Below are positions 9,152 to 16,878 of a stretch of 37,302 nucleotides of DNA, in pieces. Position 1 is the first letter of the stretch, and every line of letters starts with the position of its first letter. This DNA comes from Anaeromyxobacter sp. PSR-1 (GTDB lineage Bacteria > Myxococcota > Myxococcia > Myxococcales > Anaeromyxobacteraceae), in NCBI RefSeq assembly GCF_000964525.1, contig NZ_BAZG01000027.1, positions 1 to 37,302 on the forward strand. The letters are read 5' to 3'. The notes beneath the pieces were generated by a model. It did not search any database. It was not told the DNA's origin and saw only the letters and a program-made list of their open reading frames with translations. The position numbers and the translations under genes are program-made.

Positions 9152-9185
9152 CATGCCGGCGGGCATGGACATTCCCGCGGGAATG
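9152..9185. promoter_or_regulatory. Tandem 16-bp palindromic operators (upstream activating sites) for the DctD-like regulator
   Basis: Two related dyads stand side by side: CATGCCGGCGGGCATG (9152-9167) and the perfect palindrome CATTCCCGCGGGAATG (9170-9185). Their centres are 18 bases apart and they fit the joint form CATKCCSGCGGGMATG. They lie 150-185 bases upstream of the dctA -24 element, the usual enhancer distance for sigma54 activators, and just past the stop of the regulator gene. A half-match, CATTCCCCGCG, occurs at 9071. That the adjacent regulator binds here is inference from position and symmetry. Confidence 0.65.
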
Positions 9186-9227
9186 CCGGTTCGGCGGCGC
9201 GGCGGGGCCGGTGCCCGATCCCCGGGC

Positions 9228-10637
9228 TCAGCGGCGATAGGACTTCAGGCGCTTCGAGAGCGCCGGCTGCGAGATGCCCACCAGCCGGGCGGCCAGCGTC
9301 TGGTTCCCGCCGGAGCGCCGCATCGCCTCCTGCACCAGCAGCTCCAGCGCCTCGTCGAACGTGGGCAGCCGCTCCACCGCGCCGAAGGGGTTCTGCCCCT
9401 CCTCCGCGGCGGGGTGGGCGCCGTTGCCGTGGCGGCCGATCGCCTCCAGGAACGCGTCCATGGAGAGCACGCGATCGCGGTGGCGGCTGACCGCGTCGAA
9501 GCACATGGCGCGCAGCTCGCGGACGTTGCCGGGGAAGTCGTGCGTCACGAGCAGCTGCGCGAGCTGCCTCGGCGGGGTGGGCTTCTTCTTGCCGAGCTGC
9601 CGCGCGGCCTCGCCCAGGAAGTGGTCGAGCAGGAGCGGCACGTCCTCGCGCCGCTCGCGGAGCGGCGGCACCCGCACCCGGTGCGTGCGCAGGCGGTAGT
9701 ACAGGTCGCGCCGGAACATCCCGGCCCGCTCCTTGGCGGCGAGGTCCTGGTGCGTGGCGGCGATCACGCGCACCTTCACCCGCTTCGGCCGGTCGCTCCC
9801 CAGCGGGAAGTACTCGCCCTCCTGGAGGAAGCGCAGCAGCTTCACCTGCGACGGCACCGACAGGTCCCCGATCTCGTCGAGGAACAGCGTGCCGTCGGCG
9901 GCCTCCTCCACCATGCCCCGCCGCGCCTGCTCGGCGCCGGTGAAGGCGCCGCGCAGGTGGCCGAACAGCGTGTCGGCGAACACCGCGTCGTCGAGCCCGG
10001 CCACGTTCACGGCCACGAGCTTCCCGGGCAGCCCGGAGAGCCGGTGCGCCGCGCCGGCCACCAGCTCCTTCCCCACCCCGCTCTCGCCGGTGACGAGCAG
10101 CGGCTGCGGGCTCCGCGCCACCGCCTCCACGTACGAGAACAGCGTCAGCATGGTGCGGTCCTGCGTGACGATGCTCGCGAACGCCTCGGGGTTGCGCAGC
10201 TCCCCGGACATGAAGCGCGCGGTCATCTCGCCGTTCTCGCGCTGGAGCTCCTGCATGCGCACGGCGCGCAGCACGCCCGCGACCAGCCGGTCCTCCTCCT
10301 CGGTCTTCACGTGGTAGTCGAACGCGCCGAGCTTCATGCAGCGCACGGCGGTCTCGACCTGGTTCATGCCGGAGACCACGATCACCTTCACGTCGGGGTG
10401 CTCCACCGAGATGCGGCCGAGCAGGTCCTCGCCGGAGAGGTGCGGCATGGTCAGGTCGAGCAGCACCACCCCCACGTCGTTGCCGTCCAGCAGCTCCATC
10501 ACCCGCCGCGCATCCTGGCAGGTGAGCAGGTGGGTGATGCCGGCGGCGCGCTCGAGGGTGAGCGCCACCGAGCGCAGCCAGGCGGCCTCGTCGTCCACCG
10601 CCAGGACCGCGAACGCGGGGTAGAAGGACTCGCTCAC
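9228..10637 (-). CDS. Sigma54-dependent response regulator (NtrC/DctD family)
   Basis: 469-residue activator. Receiver domain at about 1-125 with acidic pocket VDDE (14-17), phospho-acceptor D61 (VVLLDLTMP) and Lys111 (VKTEEED). AAA+ domain from about 150 with Walker A GESGVGKE (184-191), the sigma54-contact loop GAFTGA (230-235) and a Walker B-type LFLDEIGDL. A C-terminal Fis-type helix-turn-helix contains NQTLAARLVGISQPALSKRL. GTG start at 10637; the start overlaps the stop of the sensor-kinase gene by 4 bases, so the two are translationally coupled. It is expected to activate dctA from the palindromes at 9152-9185. The name dctD is avoided because the partner sensor is not a standard DctB. 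Confidence 0.92.
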   Translation of the reverse strand: MSESFYPAFAVLAVDDEAAWLRSVALTLERAAGITHLLTCQDARRVMELLDGNDVGVVLLDLTMPHLSGEDLLGRISVEHPDVKVIVVSGMNQVETAVRCMKLGAFDYHVKTEEEDRLVAGVLRAVRMQELQRENGEMTARFMSGELRNPEAFASIVTQDRTMLTLFSYVEAVARSPQPLLVTGESGVGKELVAGAAHRLSGLPGKLVAVNVAGLDDAVFADTLFGHLRGAFTGAEQARRGMVEEAADGTLFLDEIGDLSVPSQVKLLRFLQEGEYFPLGSDRPKRVKVRVIAATHQDLAAKERAGMFRRDLYYRLRTHRVRVPPLRERREDVPLLLDHFLGEAARQLGKKKPTPPRQLAQLLVTHDFPGNVRELRAMCFDAVSRHRDRVLSMDAFLEAIGRHGNGAHPAAEEGQNPFGAVERLPTFDEALELLVQEAMRRSGGNQTLAARLVGISQPALSKRLKSYRR

Positions 10638-12361
10638 GCCGCCGCCTCCTCGTGGAGCGCGGGCAGCACCAGCGCCGCGGTGGTGCCCACGCCGGGCTGC
10701 GAGCCGAACTCGAGCCGGCCGCCGTGCTCCTTGACGATCCCGGCCGACACCGACAGCCCGAGGCCGGTGCCGCCGGTCTCGCGCTTGGTGGTGAAGAACG
10801 GGTCGGTGAGCCGCGCCAGGTGCTCGGGCGGGATGCCCACGCCCTCGTCGCGCACCTCCAGCACCACCTCGCCGGCCGCCGGGTCGTGGCGGATGGAGAG
10901 GCGCAGCCCGCGATCGCGGTCGGGGAGCGCCTGGCAGGCGTTCAGGAGCAGGTTCACGATCACCTGCTCGAGCCGGTGCGGGTTGCCGCGCACGCGCGGC
11001 AGGTCGGGCGCGAGCGCCAGCTCGAAGCGCGAGGTCGCGGCGCGGATGGGCGCCTCCAGCAGGCGCACCGCGGCGCGCGCCGAGGCGCCGAGGTCCATGG
11101 GCTCGAGCCGGGGCGCGTCGTCGCGGCGGGCGAAGTCCTTCAGGTCGTCCACGATGCGCTTGATGCGCCGCCCGCCCTCGGCGATCTCGTCCAGCATCTG
11201 CGGGATCTCGTCGCGCATGCGCGCGTACGGGATGCCGGCCAGCTTCAGCTCCCGCTCTCTCGCGCGCGCGTCGAGCACCTCCTGCGCGTCGGCGAACGCG
11301 GCCTTCAGCGTCGGGACGTTGAGCAGGATGTAGCCGGCGGGGTTGTTGATCTCGTGGGCCACCCCCGACACCAGCACGCCCATGGCGGCCGCCTTCTGCG
11401 CCTGCACGAGCTGGTGCTGGTGCTCGCGCAGCGCCGCCACCGCCCGCTCGCGCTCGGCCACCTCGCGCTCCAGCGAGGCGGTGCGCTGCGCGACGAGCCT
11501 CCGGAGCGAGCGGCTCCAGGCGATGCTGGCGCCGAGCAGCACGAGGATCGGCAGGGCGCCGAGCGCGGCGTAGCGCGCCACCGCCTGCCACCCGATGGGC
11601 CTGGGCTCGAGCGGCCCGAGCCAGCGCGCGTGGATCGCGTCGTAGCGCCCCGTCTGCTTCAGGATGGCGAGCCCCTCGTCGAAGCGCGCGAGCAGCTCGC
11701 GGTCCCCCTTGCGCACCGCGTAGCCGTAGCGCTCCGCGCGCACCGGCTCGCCCACCGGCTCGATGTTGGTGAGGCCGAGCTGGCGCTGCAGGTAGATGCC
11801 GGGCAGGAGCGCCAGCACCACGCAGTCGTGCTGGCCCGAGGCGAGCAGGCGCAGCGCGTCGGCGGGCGTCTGCGTCCGGATGATCCTCGCGGCCTTGCCG
11901 GCCCGGGTGATCTCCTCGTCCATGATCCCGCCGCCGAACACCACCACCTCGCGCCCCGCCAGCGCGTCGAGCGAGGCGGGCCTGGGGCCGTCCTTCCGGA
12001 CGAAGATGGCGTGGTGGACGATGGCGTGCGGCGCCGCGAAGTCCAGCCGGCGGGCGCGCTCCTCCGACCAGGAGATGCCCTGGAGCACGTCGATGCTGCC
12101 GTCGGCCAGCCCCGCCCGGATCCCGGCCCAGTCGCCGAACCGGAACTCGACCGTGAGCCCCATCACCTCCGCGATGGCGCGGGTGAGGTCCACGTTGAAC
12201 CCCGCCGGCTCGCCCTGCTCGTCGAGGAACTCGTACGGCGGGTAGTCGCGGTCGGCCCCGACCACCACCCGCCTCGGCTGCGGCGCGGGCGGGACCGCCC
12301 GTGCGACCGGGGCCGCCGCCAGCAGCGCGGCGACGAGCAGGCAAGCGTGGATGCGGCCCAT
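10634..12361 (-). CDS. Sensor histidine kinase with a periplasmic family-3 solute-binding domain
   Basis: 575-residue membrane kinase. Signal-anchor at residues 1-22, then a complete bacterial extracellular solute-binding family 3 (Venus-flytrap) domain at about 31-250 (RVVVGADRDYPPYEF, GFNVDLTRAIAEVMG, DVLQGISWSEER). One membrane helix follows at about 262-283, then a coiled-coil linker, the H-box with H336 (GVAHEINNPAG) and an ATPase domain (VIVNLLLNACQAL, DEGVGIP, GGTGLGLSV). Known DctB proteins sense C4-dicarboxylates with a double PDC domain. Here the sensor is an amino-acid-binding-type module, so the true inducer is open. The regulator gene overlaps by 4 bases. The ATG at 12361 starts a good signal sequence. 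The DNA upstream carries a duplicated 41-base repeat. Confidence 0.9.
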   Translation of the reverse strand: MGRIHACLLVAALLAAAPVARAVPPAPQPRRVVVGADRDYPPYEFLDEQGEPAGFNVDLTRAIAEVMGLTVEFRFGDWAGIRAGLADGSIDVLQGISWSEERARRLDFAAPHAIVHHAIFVRKDGPRPASLDALAGREVVVFGGGIMDEEITRAGKAARIIRTQTPADALRLLASGQHDCVVLALLPGIYLQRQLGLTNIEPVGEPVRAERYGYAVRKGDRELLARFDEGLAILKQTGRYDAIHARWLGPLEPRPIGWQAVARYAALGALPILVLLGASIAWSRSLRRLVAQRTASLEREVAERERAVAALREHQHQLVQAQKAAAMGVLVSGVAHEINNPAGYILLNVPTLKAAFADAQEVLDARARERELKLAGIPYARMRDEIPQMLDEIAEGGRRIKRIVDDLKDFARRDDAPRLEPMDLGASARAAVRLLEAPIRAATSRFELALAPDLPRVRGNPHRLEQVIVNLLLNACQALPDRDRGLRLSIRHDPAAGEVVLEVRDEGVGIPPEHLARLTDPFFTTKRETGGTGLGLSVSAGIVKEHGGRLEFGSQPGVGTTAALVLPALHEEAAA

Positions 12362-12454
12362 CGGGCGCCACGCTACGACGGGGGCGCGGCGGCGACAAGC
12401 CGCCCGCCATCGGCGCGCCGGACGGGTTTCACCGCGCCTGGACCGGACCTTCAC

Positions 12455-12553
12455 CCCTCCACGCCTCCCCTCCACGTCCGGCCGCCACGGAGGCGTGCGC
12501 TGGGAAGGCCTTCCCTCCACGCCTCCCCTCCACGTCAGGCCGCCACGGAGGCG
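12455..12553. repeat. Two copies of a 41-bp direct repeat containing a hairpin
   Basis: Units at 12455-12495 and 12513-12553, period 58, identical except one C/A difference. Each unit contains the inverted pair CGCCTCC ... GGAGGCG, so each can fold. They lie about 95 to 190 bases upstream of the sensor-kinase start in a gene-free stretch (12362-12913) in which I see no other coding potential. Possible roles are a short mobile repeat or a regulator-binding region; neither is shown. Confidence 0.7.
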
Positions 12554-12855
12554 ATCCGGGCGTTCGCGCCGGAGCGCAGCGCAGCAAGCCCTCGGCACGT
12601 CCCCAGGATCCTGGACCTGCACCGCCGTGGACAGCCGCTGCGAAGGGACCGGCACAGCCGGCGCCGGCCCCGATCCCGCGGCTGGCCCGTCCGGTGCGTC
12701 GGCTTCCACGATCCCACGGCCCCCGGTTCCGGCCATCCATCCACGTCCCGGGCCTTGCGGAGCGAGCACCGCCGCGAATGCCCGGAGCGCCGACCCCGCG
12801 GCCCGTCTCCAGGACAGGGCCCGCTGGAAGCGGACAACGAGAGAACCAAAGACGA

Positions 12856-12888
12856 CGGCCCCGCCCCAGGTCTCGGAGCGGAGCCGTC
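12856..12888 (-). terminator. Terminator of the ccs operon
   Basis: Read on the minus strand, ACGGCTCCGC and GCGGGGCCGT form a 10-pair stem with one G-T wobble and a 13-base loop. A comparatively T-rich tail (CGTCTTTGGTTCTCTCGTT) follows, unusual in this GC-rich DNA. It lies 25 bases after the ccsA stop. Confidence 0.6.
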
Positions 12889-12913
12889 AAGGCTTCCCTG
12901 CGTGTCCGTAGGA

Positions 12914-14731
12914 CTAGTGCCCCGGCTCCGGCGACGGCTCCTGCTGCTTGCCGTGCGCGTTCGCGGTCTTCCAGAACTGCGCGGGCAGGAGCGTGAACGC
13001 CATGATGGCGAGCTGCGACGCGATGAAGCCCGTGAGCGCCCAGAACGCGCTGTCCATGAAGCCGTAGGAGTGGAGCCCCACGCCCAGCATGTTGACGCCG
13101 AACCAGGACAGGCTGGTGATGACGTTGCCGAAGATCGCCATCGCCATGATGCCGCGCTCGCGGACGAAGCCGCCCCAGCGCGCGTGCAGGATGATCGCGT
13201 TCCACAGCACGATGAGCAGCGCGCCGTTCTCCTTCGGATCCCAGCCCCAGAACCGGCCCCAGGACTGGTCGGCCCAGATGCCGCCCAGCACCGTGCCCAG
13301 GAAGCTGAAGAAGAGCGCGAAGCAGATGACGCCGTAGGTCATCCCCATGAGCGCCTTGGTCGTGCCCGGGTCAGGCTTGCGGACCAGGTGCTTGCGGAGC
13401 GTGTAGCCGATGGCCATCGCGCCCGCGAGGAAGGTGCCGCTGTAGCCGATGGTGATGGTGACGACGTGGGTGGCGAGCCAGAAGTTCGAGTCCAGCACCG
13501 CCCGCATCATCTCCATCGTGTCGCCGTCGCCCGAGAGGTGGTGCGCCACGATGAGCGAGGCGAACCCCGAGGCCGCCGCCACCGCCGTCGCGAACCCCTT
13601 CTTGTAGATGCGCTCCAGGATGACGCCCAGCACCACCGCGCCCCACCCCACGAACACCGCCGAGGAGTAGAGGTTCGTGACCGGCGGGCGGCCCTGCAGG
13701 AGCACGCGCGACACGAGCCCCAGCGTGTGGATGACCGCGCCCGCGACCAGCAGGCCGTACGCCGCCGGCTGCAGGATCTTCGGCTTCCAGAGCCAGGACG
13801 CGAACAGCGCCAGCATCGCCAGCACGTACACGACCATGCCCGCGTAGAACGGCTGCGCGCGGTTGAAGACGATCTCGTGGCCCGCGAGGTCGATCGAGTC
13901 CGGGCGCGCCGCGGCGTCCGCGGCGGTGACGTCGGCCACCGCCCGGCCGAAGCTGGACGGATCCTGCGCCATGTACGCGACCGAGAGGCGCGCCCAGCCC
14001 GAGAGCGCGTCGCCCGGCTGGCCCGAGGCGGCGCCGCGCAGCGCCTGGCCCATGTTGAGCCAGTTGTCGCCGGTGGTGCCCGCGGCCGGCGGGATCGGGC
14101 GGAAGTAGGCCAGCTCCTCGATGGCCTGGTGGCGCTGCTGCGCGCCCGGCGTGCCCGCCGAGGCCACCTCGGCGGCGAGGCCAGGCGAGCCGGCGAGCTG
14201 CACCGTGTTCTTCAGGCGGTAGTAGAGGTACACGCGCTCGAACAGGTTCGCGATGGCCGACTGGAAGCGCGTGCGCTGCTTCGCGTCCACCTGGTGCGCG
14301 GCCATGGCCTGCTTCTGGATCTCCTCCAGGTGCGGCACGAGCGCGCTGAACGCGAAGTAGCGGTTCGAGCTCTGGCGCATGCCCATGAGCCCGAGGACCT
14401 CCGGGTCGTTGATCACGAACACCGGGTACTGGTCGGCCAGCTCCGGGCGGAACAGGACGTCCAGGATCCACTCGTCGGACGAGATGGTCCGGCCCTTCTG
14501 CGGCCCGTCGCCGTCCGGGTCGTACTTGAAGCTCTGCTGCCCGCGGATCATCAGCAGCGCGTTCCGCGACACCGAGTCCACCGGCTTCACGCGCCCGCCC
14601 TCCAGCACCGGCAGGCGGCCGAACGCGTCGGTGTCGAACCCGCGGACCGGGCTCGGCGGGATGACGGCGATGGCGGCGCCGACGATGGCGAGGCCGCCGG
14701 CGAGCCAGGGGATCAGCTTCTCGAGCTTCAT
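12914..14731 (-). CDS. ccsA: Cytochrome c biogenesis protein CcsA (System II haem handling/lyase subunit)
   Basis: 605-residue inner-membrane protein of the CcmC/CcmF/CcsA haem-handling superfamily. It has one N-terminal helix (about 8-24), a large non-membrane domain of roughly 260 residues, then a multi-helix C-terminal region with the tryptophan-rich haem motif WGRFWGWDPKE and conserved histidines in helices (HTLGL, AHHLSGD, ATHVVTI, GLHSYGF). With ResB it moves haem across the membrane and attaches it to CxxCH motifs of apocytochromes. The ATG overlaps the ResB stop by 4 bases (ATGA). The extended N-terminal extracytoplasmic domain makes it longer than the approximately 320-residue chloroplast-type CcsA. 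It is likely required for the seven-haem cytochrome encoded at 4.5 kb. Confidence 0.9.
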   Translation of the reverse strand: MKLEKLIPWLAGGLAIVGAAIAVIPPSPVRGFDTDAFGRLPVLEGGRVKPVDSVSRNALLMIRGQQSFKYDPDGDGPQKGRTISSDEWILDVLFRPELADQYPVFVINDPEVLGLMGMRQSSNRYFAFSALVPHLEEIQKQAMAAHQVDAKQRTRFQSAIANLFERVYLYYRLKNTVQLAGSPGLAAEVASAGTPGAQQRHQAIEELAYFRPIPPAAGTTGDNWLNMGQALRGAASGQPGDALSGWARLSVAYMAQDPSSFGRAVADVTAADAAARPDSIDLAGHEIVFNRAQPFYAGMVVYVLAMLALFASWLWKPKILQPAAYGLLVAGAVIHTLGLVSRVLLQGRPPVTNLYSSAVFVGWGAVVLGVILERIYKKGFATAVAAASGFASLIVAHHLSGDGDTMEMMRAVLDSNFWLATHVVTITIGYSGTFLAGAMAIGYTLRKHLVRKPDPGTTKALMGMTYGVICFALFFSFLGTVLGGIWADQSWGRFWGWDPKENGALLIVLWNAIILHARWGGFVRERGIMAMAIFGNVITSLSWFGVNMLGVGLHSYGFMDSAFWALTGFIASQLAIMAFTLLPAQFWKTANAHGKQQEPSPEPGH

Positions 14732-15906
14732 GAGTGCGCCTCCGCCGCGGCCGCACGGCGCCGCATCGACCTTCTCATCGTGATGGCGAAGTGGACGAGC
14801 AGCCCCACCGTGACCAGCACGCAGGAGATGTAAGGCAGGAGCCAGCCCGGGTTCGACACCACCTGCAGGATCGAGAGGGTGTCGCCCTTTCCGAAGCTGG
14901 CCTGGTAGAACGCCTTCCCGTCGTAGCGCAGCGGCTGGTTCATGTAGATGAGCACGTCGCGCGACTCGCCCTTGGCGGGGTTGTTGAGGTGCACCAGGCT
15001 CGAGAAGTTCTTCGGGATCTCGGTGCCCGGGTACACGTCGTGGGTGAAGTCCTTGAGCGTCAGCGAGTACGGCAGGTAGACCCGCCGCGAGCGCATCGCG
15101 AGCTGGTAGGTGCGCCCCTCGTAGACGAACTGCTGCGGGGCCGCGAGCAGCGCCGACACCAGCCAGGTGCCGTAGCTCCGGCCGCCCGCCACCGGCTCGA
15201 CGAACGCGGCGGTGGCGTTGGGGCGGTCGTCGGTGGTGACCGGCGGCAGCTCGGCCACGCGGATGCTGGTGCCCACCCCGGCGGTGGCGATGGCCGGCGC
15301 GTCGTTCGGCGTGCGCATGGCAAGGTCGGCGTTCTTGAGGAAGCGCTTCACCTTGAGGGTGATGGGCGTCCCCGGCACCTGCACCTCGTCGGCGCGGGCG
15401 AGCAGCGTCTCGGGGATGCCGTACACCTCGTCCCAGGCCGGGTCGGTGACGTCGATGACCGCCAGCTCGTTCTCGCGGGGGTACTCCACGTAGTTCGCGG
15501 TGTGCCCCTCCTCGAACGCGAGCTGCATGTCCTGCTGGAACATGCCGGTCACGAACTCGCCGATGACGAGCAGGATGAGGCCGGCGTGGACGATCCAGAG
15601 CCCCGCCTTCTTCCAGGACAGCTCGAGCCGCTTCAGCTGCGCGGCGATGAGGTTCACCGCCAGCACCGCGCCCGCGAGCGCGCCGCCCGGGAACACCGGC
15701 ACCGAGAGCACGGTGCCCGGCACGTCCCACCAGACCAGCCAGCTGCGCATGTACACGTTGACCGCGCCCCAGGTGCCGAGGTGGACCTGCGCCAGCGTGC
15801 AGGCCACCACCAGCACCATCAGCGCCGCCATGCAGACGATGGTGAGCTTCAGCGAGGTGAGCACGTCGAGCAGCGCGCTCAGGGGCCGGTTCTCAATTCG
15901 CGTCAA
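14728..15906 (-). CDS. resB: ResB-like cytochrome c biogenesis protein (Ccs1/CcsB partner)
   Basis: 392-residue membrane protein, the partner of CcsA in System II. Three helices are at the N-terminus (TIVCMAALMVLVVACTLAQ, an Ala/Val-rich segment, then WIVHAGLILLVIGEFVTGMF carrying a conserved His). A large periplasmic domain follows and a last helix near residue 350 (ISCVLVTVGLLVHFAI), again with His. The chosen start is a TTG at 15906 because GGAGAG stands 8 bases upstream and the later methionines would remove the first helix. This start lies 14 bases inside the end of the preceding lipoprotein gene. Stop and ccsA start overlap by 4 bases, so the three genes form one operon. Confidence 0.87.
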   Translation of the reverse strand: MTRIENRPLSALLDVLTSLKLTIVCMAALMVLVVACTLAQVHLGTWGAVNVYMRSWLVWWDVPGTVLSVPVFPGGALAGAVLAVNLIAAQLKRLELSWKKAGLWIVHAGLILLVIGEFVTGMFQQDMQLAFEEGHTANYVEYPRENELAVIDVTDPAWDEVYGIPETLLARADEVQVPGTPITLKVKRFLKNADLAMRTPNDAPAIATAGVGTSIRVAELPPVTTDDRPNATAAFVEPVAGGRSYGTWLVSALLAAPQQFVYEGRTYQLAMRSRRVYLPYSLTLKDFTHDVYPGTEIPKNFSSLVHLNNPAKGESRDVLIYMNQPLRYDGKAFYQASFGKGDTLSILQVVSNPGWLLPYISCVLVTVGLLVHFAITMRRSMRRRAAAAEAHS

Positions 15907-16576
15907 GGCGGAGGCTCTCCAGCATGGAAACGAACTCGGGCTTGCGCGCGCCGACCGCGGCCGCGTCGCCGGACATCTTCAGGAACCAGGTGTTGCCCTC
16001 GGTGAACGTGAAGCCGGCCACCACGCGGGTCTTCTGCTGGCCCTCGCCGAGGAAGTCGTAGACCGACACGTCGCCGGCGCGCGTCTTCACGTGCTTGCGC
16101 GCGGAGGCGAGCGAGGCCTCGTCGAGCGGCGGCAGGCCGATCTGCCCGCGCCACCGGTTCACGTTGGCGAGCTCGCCGCCCGCCGGGCCGGGGAGGACGA
16201 TCACCGTCACCTCCACCTTGCCGCCCGAGGCCGGGGGCGTGAGGGTCGCGTACCGCATCGCGCCGCCGCCGCGGACCTCGTTCCAGCCCTTCGGCAGCGT
16301 CCACGCCAGCGCCGACGAGCCGGTCGGCTGCGCCGGCGGCGGCACGTCGCCGGCCATGCCGGGCGCGCCCATCCCGCCGCCCATGCCGGCGGGCATCGCC
16401 GCCATGCCGGCCGGCTCCGGCGCCGCCTTGGGCACGCGGAAGTGGCTCACCGACTCGCGCTGGCAGCCGCTCGCGGCCAGGGCCAGCGCCCCCAGGAACA
16501 CCCATGCGGGTGCGACCGACGACCACGGGCGTGCGCCGTCCCGCCTCGCGCCCGGATCAGGTGCTTCGACTCGCAT
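15893..16576 (-). CDS. Putative lipoprotein of unknown function, first gene of the ccs operon
   Basis: 227-residue protein with an N-terminal hydrophobic segment (VFLGALALAAS) ending in a lipobox-like ASGC. A Gly/Met/Pro-rich, probably unstructured linker (repeats of MPAGM/GMG) follows, then a globular C-terminal domain of about 145 residues with a WTLPKGWNEV start, NVNRWRGQIGLPPL and TWFLKMSG. I have seen similar NRWR-containing domains annotated as hypothetical; no function is claimed. The ATG at 16576 has GAGGG just upstream; longer forms would bury the lipoprotein signal. Its fusion to the resB-ccsA operon suggests a periplasmic membrane-anchored role in cytochrome c maturation (inference). 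Confidence 0.7.
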   Translation of the reverse strand: MRVEAPDPGARRDGARPWSSVAPAWVFLGALALAASGCQRESVSHFRVPKAAPEPAGMAAMPAGMGGGMGAPGMAGDVPPPAQPTGSSALAWTLPKGWNEVRGGGAMRYATLTPPASGGKVEVTVIVLPGPAGGELANVNRWRGQIGLPPLDEASLASARKHVKTRAGDVSVYDFLGEGQQKTRVVAGFTFTEGNTWFLKMSGDAAAVGARKPEFVSMLESLRLDAN

Positions 16577-16878
16577 CCATCCCTCGTGTGCGGGCGGCCA
16601 GCCGCCCTGGAAACCGCAGCGAAGTTGCGCATGCTGCAGCGCTGTGACCGTCCGGCGCGGGCTGCCATTCAACAGCGAGCCCCCGGAACCCTTCCGTACC
16701 AGACGGGGCAGGAACCTATCCCTTGAGATGATCGGGATCAAACGGTTCGTCACGCGCTTTCCGGGCCTTCCGTGCGGCTCTTTGTCGCAGGCAGCCGCTC
16801 GCCGCGGGCGCCGGGCACCGCCCGCCCCTTCGCGCTTGCCGCCGGCGCGGCCCGGGCGGACAACAGGCACCGTCCGTC
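16577..16878. other. Divergent intergenic region between the ccs operon and a CDF transporter gene
   Basis: About 300 bases with no gene. It must hold promoters for both directions. One weak minus-strand candidate reads TTGATC, 17 bases, TAGGTT (around 16713-16741), poor matches to -35/-10 boxes. No repeat or strong hairpin is seen. Confidence 0.3.

Noticed and set aside
7431-11333. 1300-codon open frame on the plus strand antisense to dctA and the regulator
   Set aside because: The product is extremely His/Arg/Ala/Gln-rich with no domain, and the opposite strand encodes clear DctA and NtrC-family proteins. It is an artefact of high GC.
10652-14833. 1393-codon open frame on the plus strand across the kinase and ccsA genes
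   Set aside because: Low-complexity Arg/Ala/His composition, antisense to two well-recognised proteins and spanning an operon boundary.
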